From JAXGRD01 sp040766105 (lineage in GTDB: Bacteria > Bacillota > Clostridia > Peptostreptococcales > Anaerovoracaceae): a DNA stretch of 64,000 nt. The stretch is from NCBI GenBank assembly GCA_040766105.1, contig JAXGRD010000002.1:62001-126000 (forward strand), written 5' to 3'. This document shows, piece by piece, positions 52,961 to 60,870 of the stretch. The notes under the pieces were generated by a model. The model ran no database searches. It was not told the origin of the DNA and saw only the letters and a program-made list of their open reading frames with translations. The position numbers were made by a program, and so were the translations under genes. Each line of letters starts with the position of its first letter. The first letter of the stretch is position 1.

Positions 52961-52998
52961 TTGATAATAGTATATCAAATTCCCTTTATCTTGATAAA
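52961..52998. promoter_or_regulatory. Two inverted repeats over the enoate reductase promoter (LysR sites)
   Basis: TTGATA-N6-TATCAA (52961-52978) and TTTATC-TT-GATAAA (52985-52998). A minus-strand promoter TTATCA (52992-52997), 17-base spacer, TATACT (52969-52974) is covered by both. They are likely binding sites for the LysR protein encoded upstream. Confidence 0.6.
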
Positions 52999-53025
52999 TG
53001 ACTAAACGACTTGGAAAAATGGTGA

Positions 53026-53048
53026 AGGTATTCCATAAAGGAATACCT
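53026..53048 (-). terminator. Hairpin after the LysR gene
   Basis: AGGTATTCC (53026-53034), loop ATAAA, GGAATACCT (53040-53048). On the minus strand, a T5 run comes about eight bases after the stem, so it is only a weak terminator. Confidence 0.55.
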
Positions 53049-53054
53049 GGAAAA

Positions 53055-53936
53055 CTATACAGGTTTCACTAGTTGCAAAAGACAGGATAGGGCAGGGTTT
53101 CTATTCTCTTCTCGCCACATTAAATAAAGATTCGTGTTTAATTTACTGATCTCATAATTATCAAAATAGAGTTTGCGTATCTTATCGGAAGGGACAAATT
53201 CCTTTTCCATTACAAATGCCACACCATTACCGGTGATAACTTGATACAACATGGACTGAAGGTCGTCGCAGAATGCGACTATATTTTTATAGATACCATG
53301 ACCTCTTAGGCAATCGGACATGGCTTCATAATCCACAGGCAAAACCGATGGATGAAAGAAAACGATAGGGTAATTGCTAACTTCGTTGATATTGACAGTT
53401 TTATGATTTGCTAATTCGTGGCCTTCCGGAACGGCTAACATCAATCGATTACGTGCAATGCGGTATGATGGAAGATCCGAAAACTCATTCTTCCCAGCAG
53501 TAAGAAGTAAATCGATTTCTCCTTGCAACAGTGCAGAGGTCATATCTTCCTGAAGTCCTTTTTTAAAGGTGATTTCTATATGGGGGTATTCCTTGGAAGC
53601 ATTGATTAGAAGATCTGTAACTTCCTCACTGTCAAAATTATGAGTGGATCCAATGGTTAGAGTCCCGTACTCTCCGCTCTCATATTTCTTTGCTTTTTTT
53701 CCAAGGGTATCGATATCTTCTATGATATTTTTCACATCCGACAATAAGCCTTTTCCGGTTTCCGTCAAAACAACCCGACCTCCCTTTCGATAAAAGAGCT
53801 TCACGGACAGTTCGTTTTCTAAACTGTTAATATGTTTACTGATGTTGGATTGGGTTGTATAAAGCATATCTGCAGCTTTAGAAAAAGACCCATATTCGGC
53901 AGCAGCAGTAAAATATCTTAGTTGGTTAATATTCAT
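53055..53936 (-). CDS. LysR-family transcriptional regulator
   Basis: A 293-residue protein with an N-terminal winged HTH (MNINQLRYFTAAAEYGSFSKAADML, TTQSNISKHINSLE, FYRKGGRVVLTETG) and a C-terminal effector-binding domain of the periplasmic-binding-protein type. ATG 53936 follows AAGGGG. It lies upstream of the enoate reductase gene and probably activates it through the two inverted repeats in that promoter; an enoate or related acid may be the effector. Confidence 0.9.
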   Translation of the reverse strand: MNINQLRYFTAAAEYGSFSKAADMLYTTQSNISKHINSLENELSVKLFYRKGGRVVLTETGKGLLSDVKNIIEDIDTLGKKAKKYESGEYGTLTIGSTHNFDSEEVTDLLINASKEYPHIEITFKKGLQEDMTSALLQGEIDLLLTAGKNEFSDLPSYRIARNRLMLAVPEGHELANHKTVNINEVSNYPIVFFHPSVLPVDYEAMSDCLRGHGIYKNIVAFCDDLQSMLYQVITGNGVAFVMEKEFVPSDKIRKLYFDNYEISKLNTNLYLMWREENRNPALSCLLQLVKPV

Positions 53937-53952
53937 TGATTTCCCCTTTATT

Positions 53953-53963
53953 AGTATAACACA
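53953..53963 (-). promoter_or_regulatory. Extended -10 promoter of the LysR gene
   Basis: Minus strand TGTGTTATACT, about 17 bases before the LysR ATG. No good -35. Confidence 0.5.
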
Positions 53964-54012
53964 AATTCCATTTTCTATATGAATCAATAAGGGGATTATT
54001 TTTGCTAATTGG

Positions 54013-54041
54013 TTGACACTTTCCCACAAAAAGGATATTCT
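54013..54041 (+). promoter_or_regulatory. Promoter of the fmdE-ABC operon
   Basis: TTGACA (54013-54018), 17-base spacer, TATTCT (54036-54041), giving a start near 54048 at the first leader hairpin. Confidence 0.75.
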
Positions 54042-54046
54042 CGTAT

Positions 54047-54175
54047 CAGGTTACAGGAAGTAACCAATGCCTCTGAAGGGGCTATACCAGGGATAACGAT
54101 AGAATTTATATATGAATTTCAACCAGGAAGGTTGCTATAGATCAGAAAGGTCTGGGCGAACTACCTGTTTTTTTT
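54047..54175 (+). ncRNA. Candidate Moco/Tuco-type riboswitch leader
   Basis: The leader has several small hairpins: GGTTAC-AGGAA-GTAACC (54049-54065), GCCTC-TGAA-GGGGC (54069-54082), CAACC-AGGAA-GGTTG (54120-54134) and AGATC-AGAAA-GGTCT (54139-54153). The first CAGGT can pair with the final ACCTG, directly before eight Ts (54168-54175), as in a riboswitch that ends in a terminator. The context (fmdE and an oxyanion/metal ABC importer) recalls molybdenum/tungsten cofactor RNAs, but the family match is from memory and not confirmed. Confidence 0.45.
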
Positions 54176-54201
54176 GACAAAATGCCAGAAAGGAAAAAGA
54201 A

Positions 54202-54729
54202 ATGAAGGATTTATGGGACAGAACCGTGGAATTTCACGGTCACGAGTGCCCGGGACTGGCCATTGGGTTTCGAGCCAGTCTGGAGGCGATGAGATTGCTT
54301 CAGGAGAAGGAGCCGGCGGAGGATGAAGAGCTGGTTTGTGTAACGGAAAATGATGCTTGTGGCGTAGATGCTGTGCAGTTTTTGACCGGGTGTACCATTG
54401 GAAAGGGCAACTTGATTTTCCGTGGAACCGGGAAGATGGCTTTTTCCTTCTTCTCACGAAACAGCGACAATAAAATCAGGTTGATTCTGAAGCCAAAGAA
54501 GGACAAGGATATATCTCGAGAAGAGCACCAAGAGTTCATTCTAACTGCACCCTTAGAGGATGTATTCGATATTATGGAACCAAGTTTTGATGTTCCGGAG
54601 ACGGCAAGATTATTTGAAAGCAGAATCTGTGAGGAATGCGGCGAGGTTGCGCCGGAACACAAGATGAGATTCCAAGAAGGAAAGACTGTTTGCTTGGATT
54701 GCTTTAAAGAATACGCTAGAGGATGGTAG
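54202..54729 (+). CDS. fmdE: FmdE-family protein
   Basis: A 175-residue FmdE-type protein. The FHGHECPGLAIGFR motif and a cysteine pair in LTGCTIGKG are typical, and the C-terminal zinc ribbon has CEECGE and CLDC. Members are linked to molybdenum/tungsten enzymes and to metal transport operons; the biochemical role is unsettled. It leads an ABC importer operon behind a structured leader. Confidence 0.85.
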   Translation: MKDLWDRTVEFHGHECPGLAIGFRASLEAMRLLQEKEPAEDEELVCVTENDACGVDAVQFLTGCTIGKGNLIFRGTGKMAFSFFSRNSDNKIRLILKPKKDKDISREEHQEFILTAPLEDVFDIMEPSFDVPETARLFESRICEECGEVAPEHKMRFQEGKTVCLDCFKEYARGW

Positions 54730-54739
54730 TTTACACAAG

Positions 54740-55798
54740 ATGAAGGATGGAGAGATTTACAATTACCAACGCCATATTCGACATAAGTGGATGATATTAG
54801 TGACGGCAACGTGTATCGTTTTAATCATGATTCTCTTGTCTATCAATGCCGGTGCAGTGTCCATGAGCCCAAAGGAGATTCTCCTTGCCATGGCGGGAAA
54901 GGGAACAGAGCGAGATGCACTCATCTTTTGGAATATTCGAATGCCCAGAGTTATCGCTGCTGTCGTTGCAGGTGCAGGTTTATCCATATCCGGATGTGTC
55001 ATGCAAAACACACTCCGAAACCCCTTGGCCTCCCCGTCCACCCTTGGCGTAAGTAATGCCGCCATTTTCGGTGCAAACATCGCTATCATCTTACTCAACG
55101 CGGGAAACGTAATGGCTACTGCCAATGATGCTGTGGTGATTCACAACCCGTATTTAGTAACCATTTGCGCCTTTGCATCTTCCATGTTGGCAATCTTGGT
55201 CATTCTTACACTAGCGAAGATGAGAGGCTTTACGCCAGAAACTATTGTTCTTTCGGGAGTTGCTCTAGGTTCTATCTTCACGGCAGGAACCACCATCATT
55301 CAGTACTTTGCTACAGATGTAAAAATTGCCGCGGCCATATTCTGGACATTCGGAGATTTGGGTCGTGCCTCTTGGAATGAGGTTCTAATTCTCACAGTTG
55401 TAGTTATCGGAACCTTAATCTACTTCTTCTTTCAGAGATGGAACTATAACGCTTTGGCTAACGGAGAAGAAACTGCCAAAGGCTTAGGCGTTCACACGGA
55501 TCGAGTTAGATTCTGGGGGCTCTTGACTTCAGCCTTGATTACTGCAGTGTCAGTCTCCTTCCTGGGAATGATTGGATTCATCGGCCTCATTGGACCCCAA
55601 ATCATGCGAAGAGTAATTGGAGAAGATCACAGGTTTCTCATTCCGGCATCTGCCTTAGCAGGATCAATCATTCTGCTTGCTGCCGATACCATTGCAAGAA
55701 CTCTCATTTCGCCGGTAGTATTGCCGGTAGGAGCCATTACCAGCTTGCTGGGAGGTCCAATGTTCCTGTACATTCTCGTAAAAGGAAAACTCAAATAA
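54740..55798 (+). CDS. FecCD-family ABC transporter permease
   Basis: A 352-residue permease with about ten helices. RMPRVIAAVVAGAGLSISGCVMQNTLRNPLA is the family start, and FLGMIGFIGLIGPQIMRRVIG the conserved cytoplasmic coupling loop. It imports iron-siderophores, cobalamin or, in Mol-type systems, molybdate/tungstate. Its ribosome site is weak, consistent with coupling to fmdE 10 bases upstream. Confidence 0.9.
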   Translation: MKDGEIYNYQRHIRHKWMILVTATCIVLIMILLSINAGAVSMSPKEILLAMAGKGTERDALIFWNIRMPRVIAAVVAGAGLSISGCVMQNTLRNPLASPSTLGVSNAAIFGANIAIILLNAGNVMATANDAVVIHNPYLVTICAFASSMLAILVILTLAKMRGFTPETIVLSGVALGSIFTAGTTIIQYFATDVKIAAAIFWTFGDLGRASWNEVLILTVVVIGTLIYFFFQRWNYNALANGEETAKGLGVHTDRVRFWGLLTSALITAVSVSFLGMIGFIGLIGPQIMRRVIGEDHRFLIPASALAGSIILLAADTIARTLISPVVLPVGAITSLLGGPMFLYILVKGKLK

Positions 55799-55810
55799 GA
55801 GGAAAAGAAA

Positions 55811-56566
55811 ATGCAAAAACTAAGGGTAAACAATTTAAGCTTTCAATATGCAACGAACTCCGTGCTAAAAGACGTGAATTTTACTGTGGACAAAGGGGAA
55901 TGTGTTGCCATTCTTGGTACTAACGGTGTAGGAAAATCCACCTTGCTAAAATGTCTCAACAGGATACTCAGGCCCCAGCAGGGTTCGGTAGAACTAGAGG
56001 GAGAAGATATAAATTCTATGGGACGAAATGAGCTTGCCCGAAAGGTAGGTTATGTTGCACAAAAAAATGAGTTTTCTCATACGACGGTTTTTGATGCGGT
56101 CCTATTAGGAAGAAAGCCTTATATCAAGTGGGATATTTCCAAGGAAGATGTTCAGCTGACAAAGGGTGTGATGGAGAAGATGTCCCTTTCATCCTTTGCC
56201 ATGAGAAAGGTAAATCAATTGTCGGGAGGAGAAATGCAAAAGGTGGCTATTGCAAGAGCCTTGACCCAGCAGCCTTCCATTCTCCTGTTTGACGAGCCTA
56301 CAAGCAATTTGGACTTAAAGAACCAGCTGGAAGTCATTACGTTAATCCGTTCAGTTGTAGCGGAAAATGGACTATCTGCCTTGGTTACGATGCATGACTT
56401 AAATCTAGCCATTCGCTTTGCCGATAAATACATTTTTATGAGGGAAGGTGAAATCTTCACATGGGGCGGAAAAGAGATTCTAACAGAAGAAAACATTAGA
56501 AGCGTTTATGAGGTGGACGTGGATGTTCAGTATCATAAGGGCTCCCCTGTAGTAATCCCCCAATAA
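55811..56566 (+). CDS. FecE-family ABC transporter ATPase
   Basis: A 251-residue ATPase. Walker A GTNGVGKST, Q-loop VAQKNE, signature LSGGEMQK, Walker B ILLFDEPTSNLD and H-loop TMHD are all present. It powers the adjacent permease. Gap to the permease is 12 bases. Confidence 0.93.
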   Translation: MQKLRVNNLSFQYATNSVLKDVNFTVDKGECVAILGTNGVGKSTLLKCLNRILRPQQGSVELEGEDINSMGRNELARKVGYVAQKNEFSHTTVFDAVLLGRKPYIKWDISKEDVQLTKGVMEKMSLSSFAMRKVNQLSGGEMQKVAIARALTQQPSILLFDEPTSNLDLKNQLEVITLIRSVVAENGLSALVTMHDLNLAIRFADKYIFMREGEIFTWGGKEILTEENIRSVYEVDVDVQYHKGSPVVIPQ

Positions 56567-56591
56567 ACACATTACAGAAAAGAGGTAAAAG

Positions 56592-57707
56592 ATGATAATT
56601 TCTAAATCATATAAGAAGGTGACCATACTTCTCTTAGTTGCTATCTTGATCATTGCTAGTCTATCCGGATGCGGCGAAAACAAGGATGAGAAGGGAGATA
56701 AAGAAGGTGTACAGATAACTGATATGGCTGGGCGAGAGGTGACCATCCCTTCTGACGCAGAAAAATTTGTAGCCATCGGTCCGGGTGCGTTGCGTCTGTA
56801 TTGCTACGTGGGAGATACAAGCAAGCTGGTAGGAATTGAGGATATGGATAAGAAGACTTCCGAGGGAAGACCTTATCTCATAGCCAATCCTAAGCTGGCG
56901 GAACTACCCACCATCGGAGCCGGTGGACCGGGAAATGCTCCTGATAGCGAAAAGCTAGTAGAAGCAGCTCCAGATGTTATCTTCACCATGTATAACACAG
57001 AGGCCTCTGCCATTGATGACTTACAGGAGAAGACCGGAATCCCAGTGGTAGCTTTGAGCTACGGTAAAACGGAAGTCTTTGACCTGGATGTGGATAAGTC
57101 CATTGAAATTCTTGGGAAAGCACTAGGAAAAGAAGATCGTGCCAAGGAAGTAGTTGATTTCTTTGTTGAAGAGAAAGAAAACCTGTCCAACCTAACAGCG
57201 GAGATTCCGGAAGATAAAAAGCCGGGTGTCTATATGGGAGGCATGGGCAATAGGGGTTCCCACGGATTAGAAAGCACAACCGGTAATTTCTCTTTATTCC
57301 AAGCCATAGGTGCTAAAAATGTAGTGGACGAAGCCGGCATTGGTGAATACATTATGCTGGATAAGGAAAAAATATTAGAAATGAATCCTGAGATAATCTT
57401 TATTGATGGAAGTGGCTTGAGCTTGGTGAAGGAAGATTATGCCAAGAACAAAGCGTACTACGATGGTCTTACGGCTTTTCAAGAGGGAAAAGTATATATG
57501 CATCTTCCCTATAACTACTACTACACAAACATCGATGTGGCCTTAGCTGATGCATACTACATGGGGTCTGTCATCTTCCCGGATGAGTTTAAGGATATTG
57601 ATTCAACGAAGAAGTTCAATGAAATCACAAAGTTCCTGTTGGGTAAAGAGCTGTATGATGAAATGGCCAAAGAATACTATGGCGGATACCAAAAGATAAA
57701 GTTCTAA
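56592..57707 (+). CDS. ABC transporter substrate-binding lipoprotein (FecB/MolA-like)
   Basis: A 371-residue lipoprotein. The lipobox is LSGC (Cys27), followed by ITDMAGREVTIPSDAEKFVAIGPGALRL, typical of PF01497 binding proteins. SBPs of this group bind Fe-siderophores, heme, cobalamin or oxyanions. The EIIFIDGSGLSLV segment closes the second lobe. Given fmdE and the leader, molybdate or tungstate is plausible, but iron is possible. Confidence 0.88.
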   Translation: MIISKSYKKVTILLLVAILIIASLSGCGENKDEKGDKEGVQITDMAGREVTIPSDAEKFVAIGPGALRLYCYVGDTSKLVGIEDMDKKTSEGRPYLIANPKLAELPTIGAGGPGNAPDSEKLVEAAPDVIFTMYNTEASAIDDLQEKTGIPVVALSYGKTEVFDLDVDKSIEILGKALGKEDRAKEVVDFFVEEKENLSNLTAEIPEDKKPGVYMGGMGNRGSHGLESTTGNFSLFQAIGAKNVVDEAGIGEYIMLDKEKILEMNPEIIFIDGSGLSLVKEDYAKNKAYYDGLTAFQEGKVYMHLPYNYYYTNIDVALADAYYMGSVIFPDEFKDIDSTKKFNEITKFLLGKELYDEMAKEYYGGYQKIKF

Positions 57708-57710
57708 TCG

Positions 57711-57739
57711 TTGCATCCCATGACTTCTTGGCATATAAT
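57711..57739 (+). promoter_or_regulatory. Promoter of the ABM-domain gene
   Basis: TTGCAT (57711-57716), 17-base spacer, TATAAT (57734-57739). Confidence 0.7.
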
Positions 57740-57771
57740 AGTAGAGGTTAATGCACTGAAAGGAGATGTGG

Positions 57772-58059
57772 ATGCTGATTTTAAACGTAACCTATCAGGT
57801 AAAAAAAGGAATGCGACAGGCTTTTTATGACAAGTTGAACGAGTTGAAGGTCCCTGAAAAATCCAGAGAAGAAGGGGACAACATTGCTTATGAATACTTT
57901 TTCCATACGGAGGATGAGGATTGCTTGTTCCTCTTAGAAAAGTGGAAGGATGATGACGCATTTGATAAGCATTGCAAGACGGATCATTTCCTGAAATTAC
58001 AGGAGGTAAAAGGGGAATATTTGGAATCTGCGGATTTGCAGAAATATTATACAAAGTAG
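57772..58059 (+). CDS. Antibiotic biosynthesis monooxygenase (ABM) fold protein
   Basis: A 95-residue ferredoxin-like alpha/beta protein. MLILNVTYQVKKGMRQAFYDKL, YEYFFHTEDEDCLFLLEKWKDDDAFDKHC and HFLKL match the ABM/YgiN family of small quinol or heme-associated monooxygenases. The substrate is unknown. ATG 57772 is preferred because AAAGGAG is 6 bases upstream; ATG 57766 abuts the site. Confidence 0.8.
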   Translation: MLILNVTYQVKKGMRQAFYDKLNELKVPEKSREEGDNIAYEYFFHTEDEDCLFLLEKWKDDDAFDKHCKTDHFLKLQEVKGEYLESADLQKYYTK

Positions 58060-58070
58060 GCTAAAAATCG

Positions 58071-58099
58071 TTGACTGCCCTTGGAAACTGTGATATATT
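58071..58099 (+). promoter_or_regulatory. Promoter of rplU-rpmA
   Basis: TTGACT (58071-58076), 17-base spacer, TATATT (58094-58099). Confidence 0.75.
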
Positions 58100-58105
58100 A
58101 TTAGA

Positions 58106-58196
58106 CTGTAAGCCGCACAGAATGGGTGATTGGAAAGGATGCATTATCAGTGTCCTACCTATAATGGCGAGACTGGTTTGAGGAGGAAAAACTATA
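58106..58196 (+). ncRNA. Candidate L21 leader RNA
   Basis: About 90 untranslated bases lie between the promoter and rplU. Firmicutes often carry an autoregulatory L21 leader in this position. The stretch is G/A-rich and could fold, but a match to the known consensus was not verified. Confidence 0.4.
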
Positions 58197-58706
58197 ATGT
58201 ATGCAGTAATTGAAACAGGCGGAAAGCAGTACAGAGTCCAAGAGGGCGATGTAATCACTGTTGAGAAGCTTAAGAACGTAGAAGCAGGCGACAAAGTGAC
58301 CTTTGAGAATGTCCTGTTCATCAGTGGTGACGGAGATGTTCAAGTAGGAACGCCTTTCCTGGAAGCTTCCGTTTTCGGAAAAGTCGTGGAAAGTGGAAAG
58401 GGCCAGAAGGTCATCATCTACAAGTACAAGTCCAAGAAGGATTACCACAAGAAGCAGGGTCACAGACAGCCTTACACAATGGTTGAAATCACCGGAATCG
58501 GAGAAGATAAGAAATCCGAGAAAAAGGAAGAACCAAAGGCAGAGCCTAAGAAAGAATCAGCTGAAAAGAAATCCGAGGCAACAGGCGTAAACATGTCCAT
58601 GAAGAAGGATGAACTCATCGCCTATGCAAAGGAAAACGATATTGAGATCGACGAAAAGGCGACCAAGCAGGTCATCGTTGATACGATTACAGAGAGTGAA
58701 AAATAA
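58197..58706 (+). CDS. rplU: 50S ribosomal protein L21 with C-terminal extension
   Basis: Residues 1-103 are a standard L21 (MYAVIETGGKQYRVQEGD, GKVVESGKGQKVIIYKYKSKK). It is followed by a charged Lys/Glu linker (about 104-131) and a helical tail (about 134-165; MKKDELIAYAKENDIEIDEKATKQ) that resembles HeH/SAP or Rho_N-like nucleic-acid-binding motifs. Normal L21 is about 100 residues. The extension may touch rRNA or another factor at the ribosome surface; its role is unknown. Confidence 0.95.
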   Translation: MYAVIETGGKQYRVQEGDVITVEKLKNVEAGDKVTFENVLFISGDGDVQVGTPFLEASVFGKVVESGKGQKVIIYKYKSKKDYHKKQGHRQPYTMVEITGIGEDKKSEKKEEPKAEPKKESAEKKSEATGVNMSMKKDELIAYAKENDIEIDEKATKQVIVDTITESEK

Positions 58707-58743
58707 CATCCATTGACATAACCATTGAGAAGGAGGTGAAATC

Positions 58744-59004
58744 ATGGCAAGTAAAAAAGGAGTAGGTAGTTCCAAGAACGGTCGAGATAGTGCGTCGAAA
58801 CGACTGGGAGTGAAGACAGGCAATGGCCAGTTTGTAACTGCAGGCAGCATCATCATGAGGCAGAGAGGAACGAAGATCCATCCGGGCAACAACGTAGGCA
58901 TCGGAAGCGATGATACATTATTTGCTAAGATTGACGGAGCTGTTAAGTTCGAAAGAAAAGACAAGAAGAGAAAGCAAGTAAGCGTATATACTAAGGAAGC
59001 GTAA
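58744..59004 (+). CDS. rpmA: 50S ribosomal protein L27
   Basis: An 86-residue L27: KGVGSSKNGRDSASKRLGVK and VTAGSIIMRQRGTKIHPG. Its N-terminus reaches the peptidyl transferase centre. It starts directly with MASKKG, without the cleavable presequence that most Firmicutes have, and no prp protease gene lies between rplU and rpmA. AGGAGGTGAAATC precedes the ATG. Confidence 0.96.
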   Translation: MASKKGVGSSKNGRDSASKRLGVKTGNGQFVTAGSIIMRQRGTKIHPGNNVGIGSDDTLFAKIDGAVKFERKDKKRKQVSVYTKEA

Positions 59005-59012
59005 GCTATGTG

Positions 59013-59037
59013 AGCCCCTAGAACTCTAGGGGCTTTA
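59013..59037 (+). terminator. Intrinsic terminator after rpmA
   Basis: AGCCCCTAGA (59013-59022) and TCTAGGGGCT (59025-59034) with TTATTATT after; a short U-tract makes it moderately strong. Confidence 0.8.
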
Positions 59038-59054
59038 TTATTGAAGGAGAAGAC

Positions 59055-60338
59055 ATGTTTGTAGATCGGGCGAAGATATGGATAAAATCCGGTAAAGGTG
59101 GCGATGGTGCCGTAACCTTTCGCAGGGAGCCCTATGTTCCGGAGGGGGGACCGGACGGAGGAGACGGTGGCCGCGGCGGCAACGTCATCTTTGTTGCGGA
59201 CAGAAATCTCCATACTCTGATGGACTTTAAATACAAGCGAAAGTATCAAGCGGAAGCGGGCCAAGACGGAATGCGCAGAAAGCGATTTGGGAGGGCCGGG
59301 GAAGATTTGGTGATTCGCGTTCCTGTAGGAACCATGATTTTGGACGAAGAGACCAATCTTCTCATGAAAGACCTAGTGACCGACGGGGAATCCTTTATTG
59401 CTGCAAAAGGTGGAAAGGGCGGTAAGGGCAATGTACATTACAAAAGTGCAGTCCGTCAAGCGCCGAACTTTGCCGAGGCGGGCGGTTTCAGCAAGGAGAG
59501 AACCGTCATCTTGGAATTGAAACTTATTGCCGATGTCGGCTTAGTTGGCTTCCCCAACGTGGGGAAATCCACCCTATTATCGGTGACCACAAAGGCCAAG
59601 CCTAAGATTGCAGATTACCACTTTACCACCATAGACCCAAATCTTGGTGTCGTACAAATCTACGATACCAGTTTTGTCATGGCGGATATCGCCGGAATCA
59701 TCGAAGGTGCCAGCAAGGGTGCCGGCTTGGGTTTCCGTTTCTTGAAGCACATAGAACGTACCAAGGTTTTGATCCACGTAGTAGACGTAGCAGGTACAGA
59801 GGGGAGAGATCCCATTGAGGACTTTGAAAAAATCAACCGTGAGTTGGCGGACTACTCGGAAAAGCTTGCCAGAAAGCCTCAAGTAATCGCAGCCAACAAG
59901 ATGGATATGATTGATGAAGAAGATCCCGGGTATCTTGCTTTCAAAGAATATGTGGAAGGAAAAGGCTATAAGGTTTTCCCTCTCTCCGCTCCACTGAACA
60001 TGGGGGTGGAACCCTTGATGGGCGAGGTGGCCAGGGTATTGGCAACAATCGATGAAGAAGATGATTTCATTGAAACCTTCGACTTTGAGACGGATGATAT
60101 GGATCCCGATTACAGGCGAATATACGGAAGCCGGGAAGGGGATGTGTATCTTTTGGAAGGGAAGCAATTGTTAAAGATATTTAACTCCACCAACTTCAAT
60201 GATATGGGTTCTCTAAGATATCTGTATAAATATATTGAAAAGAGCGGTGGATTGGAGCAGCTAAAAAGTCTGGGACTGGAAGAAGGCGACACCATTAGAA
60301 TCGAAGGATTTGAGTTTGAATACTATGACGAATATTAA
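59055..60338 (+). CDS. obgE: Obg-family GTPase
   Basis: A 427-residue protein of the Obg/CgtA family for 50S assembly. The glycine-rich N-terminal domain (SGKGGDGAVTFRREPYVPEGGPDGGDGGRGG), the GTPase motifs GFPNVGKST, TTIDPNLG, DIAGIIEGAS, NKMD and a C-terminal OCT domain (about 345-427) are complete. The start follows GAAGGAGAAG. Confidence 0.96.
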   Translation: MFVDRAKIWIKSGKGGDGAVTFRREPYVPEGGPDGGDGGRGGNVIFVADRNLHTLMDFKYKRKYQAEAGQDGMRRKRFGRAGEDLVIRVPVGTMILDEETNLLMKDLVTDGESFIAAKGGKGGKGNVHYKSAVRQAPNFAEAGGFSKERTVILELKLIADVGLVGFPNVGKSTLLSVTTKAKPKIADYHFTTIDPNLGVVQIYDTSFVMADIAGIIEGASKGAGLGFRFLKHIERTKVLIHVVDVAGTEGRDPIEDFEKINRELADYSEKLARKPQVIAANKMDMIDEEDPGYLAFKEYVEGKGYKVFPLSAPLNMGVEPLMGEVARVLATIDEEDDFIETFDFETDDMDPDYRRIYGSREGDVYLLEGKQLLKIFNSTNFNDMGSLRYLYKYIEKSGGLEQLKSLGLEEGDTIRIEGFEFEYYDEY

Positions 60339-60870
60339 TTTATCGAAGCAGGACTGTTTGGAAATATTGAAGGAATACGGAACACCTCCCCATGTAATCG
60401 CACATTGTGAGGCGGTGGCGAGAGTGGCTGTGGCAATCGGTGAAAAGTTAAATGAAAAAGGGTACACCTTAAATCTTGACTTGGCACAGGCGGCCGGACT
60501 TCTTCACGATTTGGCTCGCACCAGTCCCCATCACGAAAGAGTGGCGGAGAATTATCTTCGCGAGAAAGGCTATGATGCCATTGCAGACATTGTGGCCGTC
60601 CATATGCACTATCCCACCTTTAGTCCGGTGGACGAAATCAACGAGACGGACTTAGTCTGCTTGGGAGATCGTATGTGCAAGGAAGGCGATTACGTCGGTG
60701 TTGAGGAACGAATGGACTATGTCCTGGCGAAGGCAAATGGTGATCCCAGAGCGACAAAGATTATTCAGCGGAAGAAGCGAGAACTCTTGGCGTACTCTCG
60801 GGAAATCGAGGAACGCATGGGAATCACAATGGACGAATTGATGGAAGGCAGAGATGAGAAAACTGGATGA
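60325..60870 (+). CDS. HD-domain phosphohydrolase
   Basis: A 181-residue HD/HDIG protein. Metal ligands fall in PPHVIAHCEAVARVA, GLLHDLART and VAVHMHYP. Substrate unknown; such proteins cleave nucleotides or phosphoesters. It overlaps the obgE end by 14 bases and the radical SAM gene by 17 bases. ATG 60325 is chosen over TTG 60310. Confidence 0.87.
   Translation: MTNINLSKQDCLEILKEYGTPPHVIAHCEAVARVAVAIGEKLNEKGYTLNLDLAQAAGLLHDLARTSPHHERVAENYLREKGYDAIADIVAVHMHYPTFSPVDEINETDLVCLGDRMCKEGDYVGVEERMDYVLAKANGDPRATKIIQRKKRELLAYSREIEERMGITMDELMEGRDEKTG

Noticed and set aside
54047..54175. Cobalamin riboswitch before the FecCD importer
   Set aside because: No B12-box-like sequence was found; the pattern fits Mo/W cofactor RNAs better, though unconfirmed.
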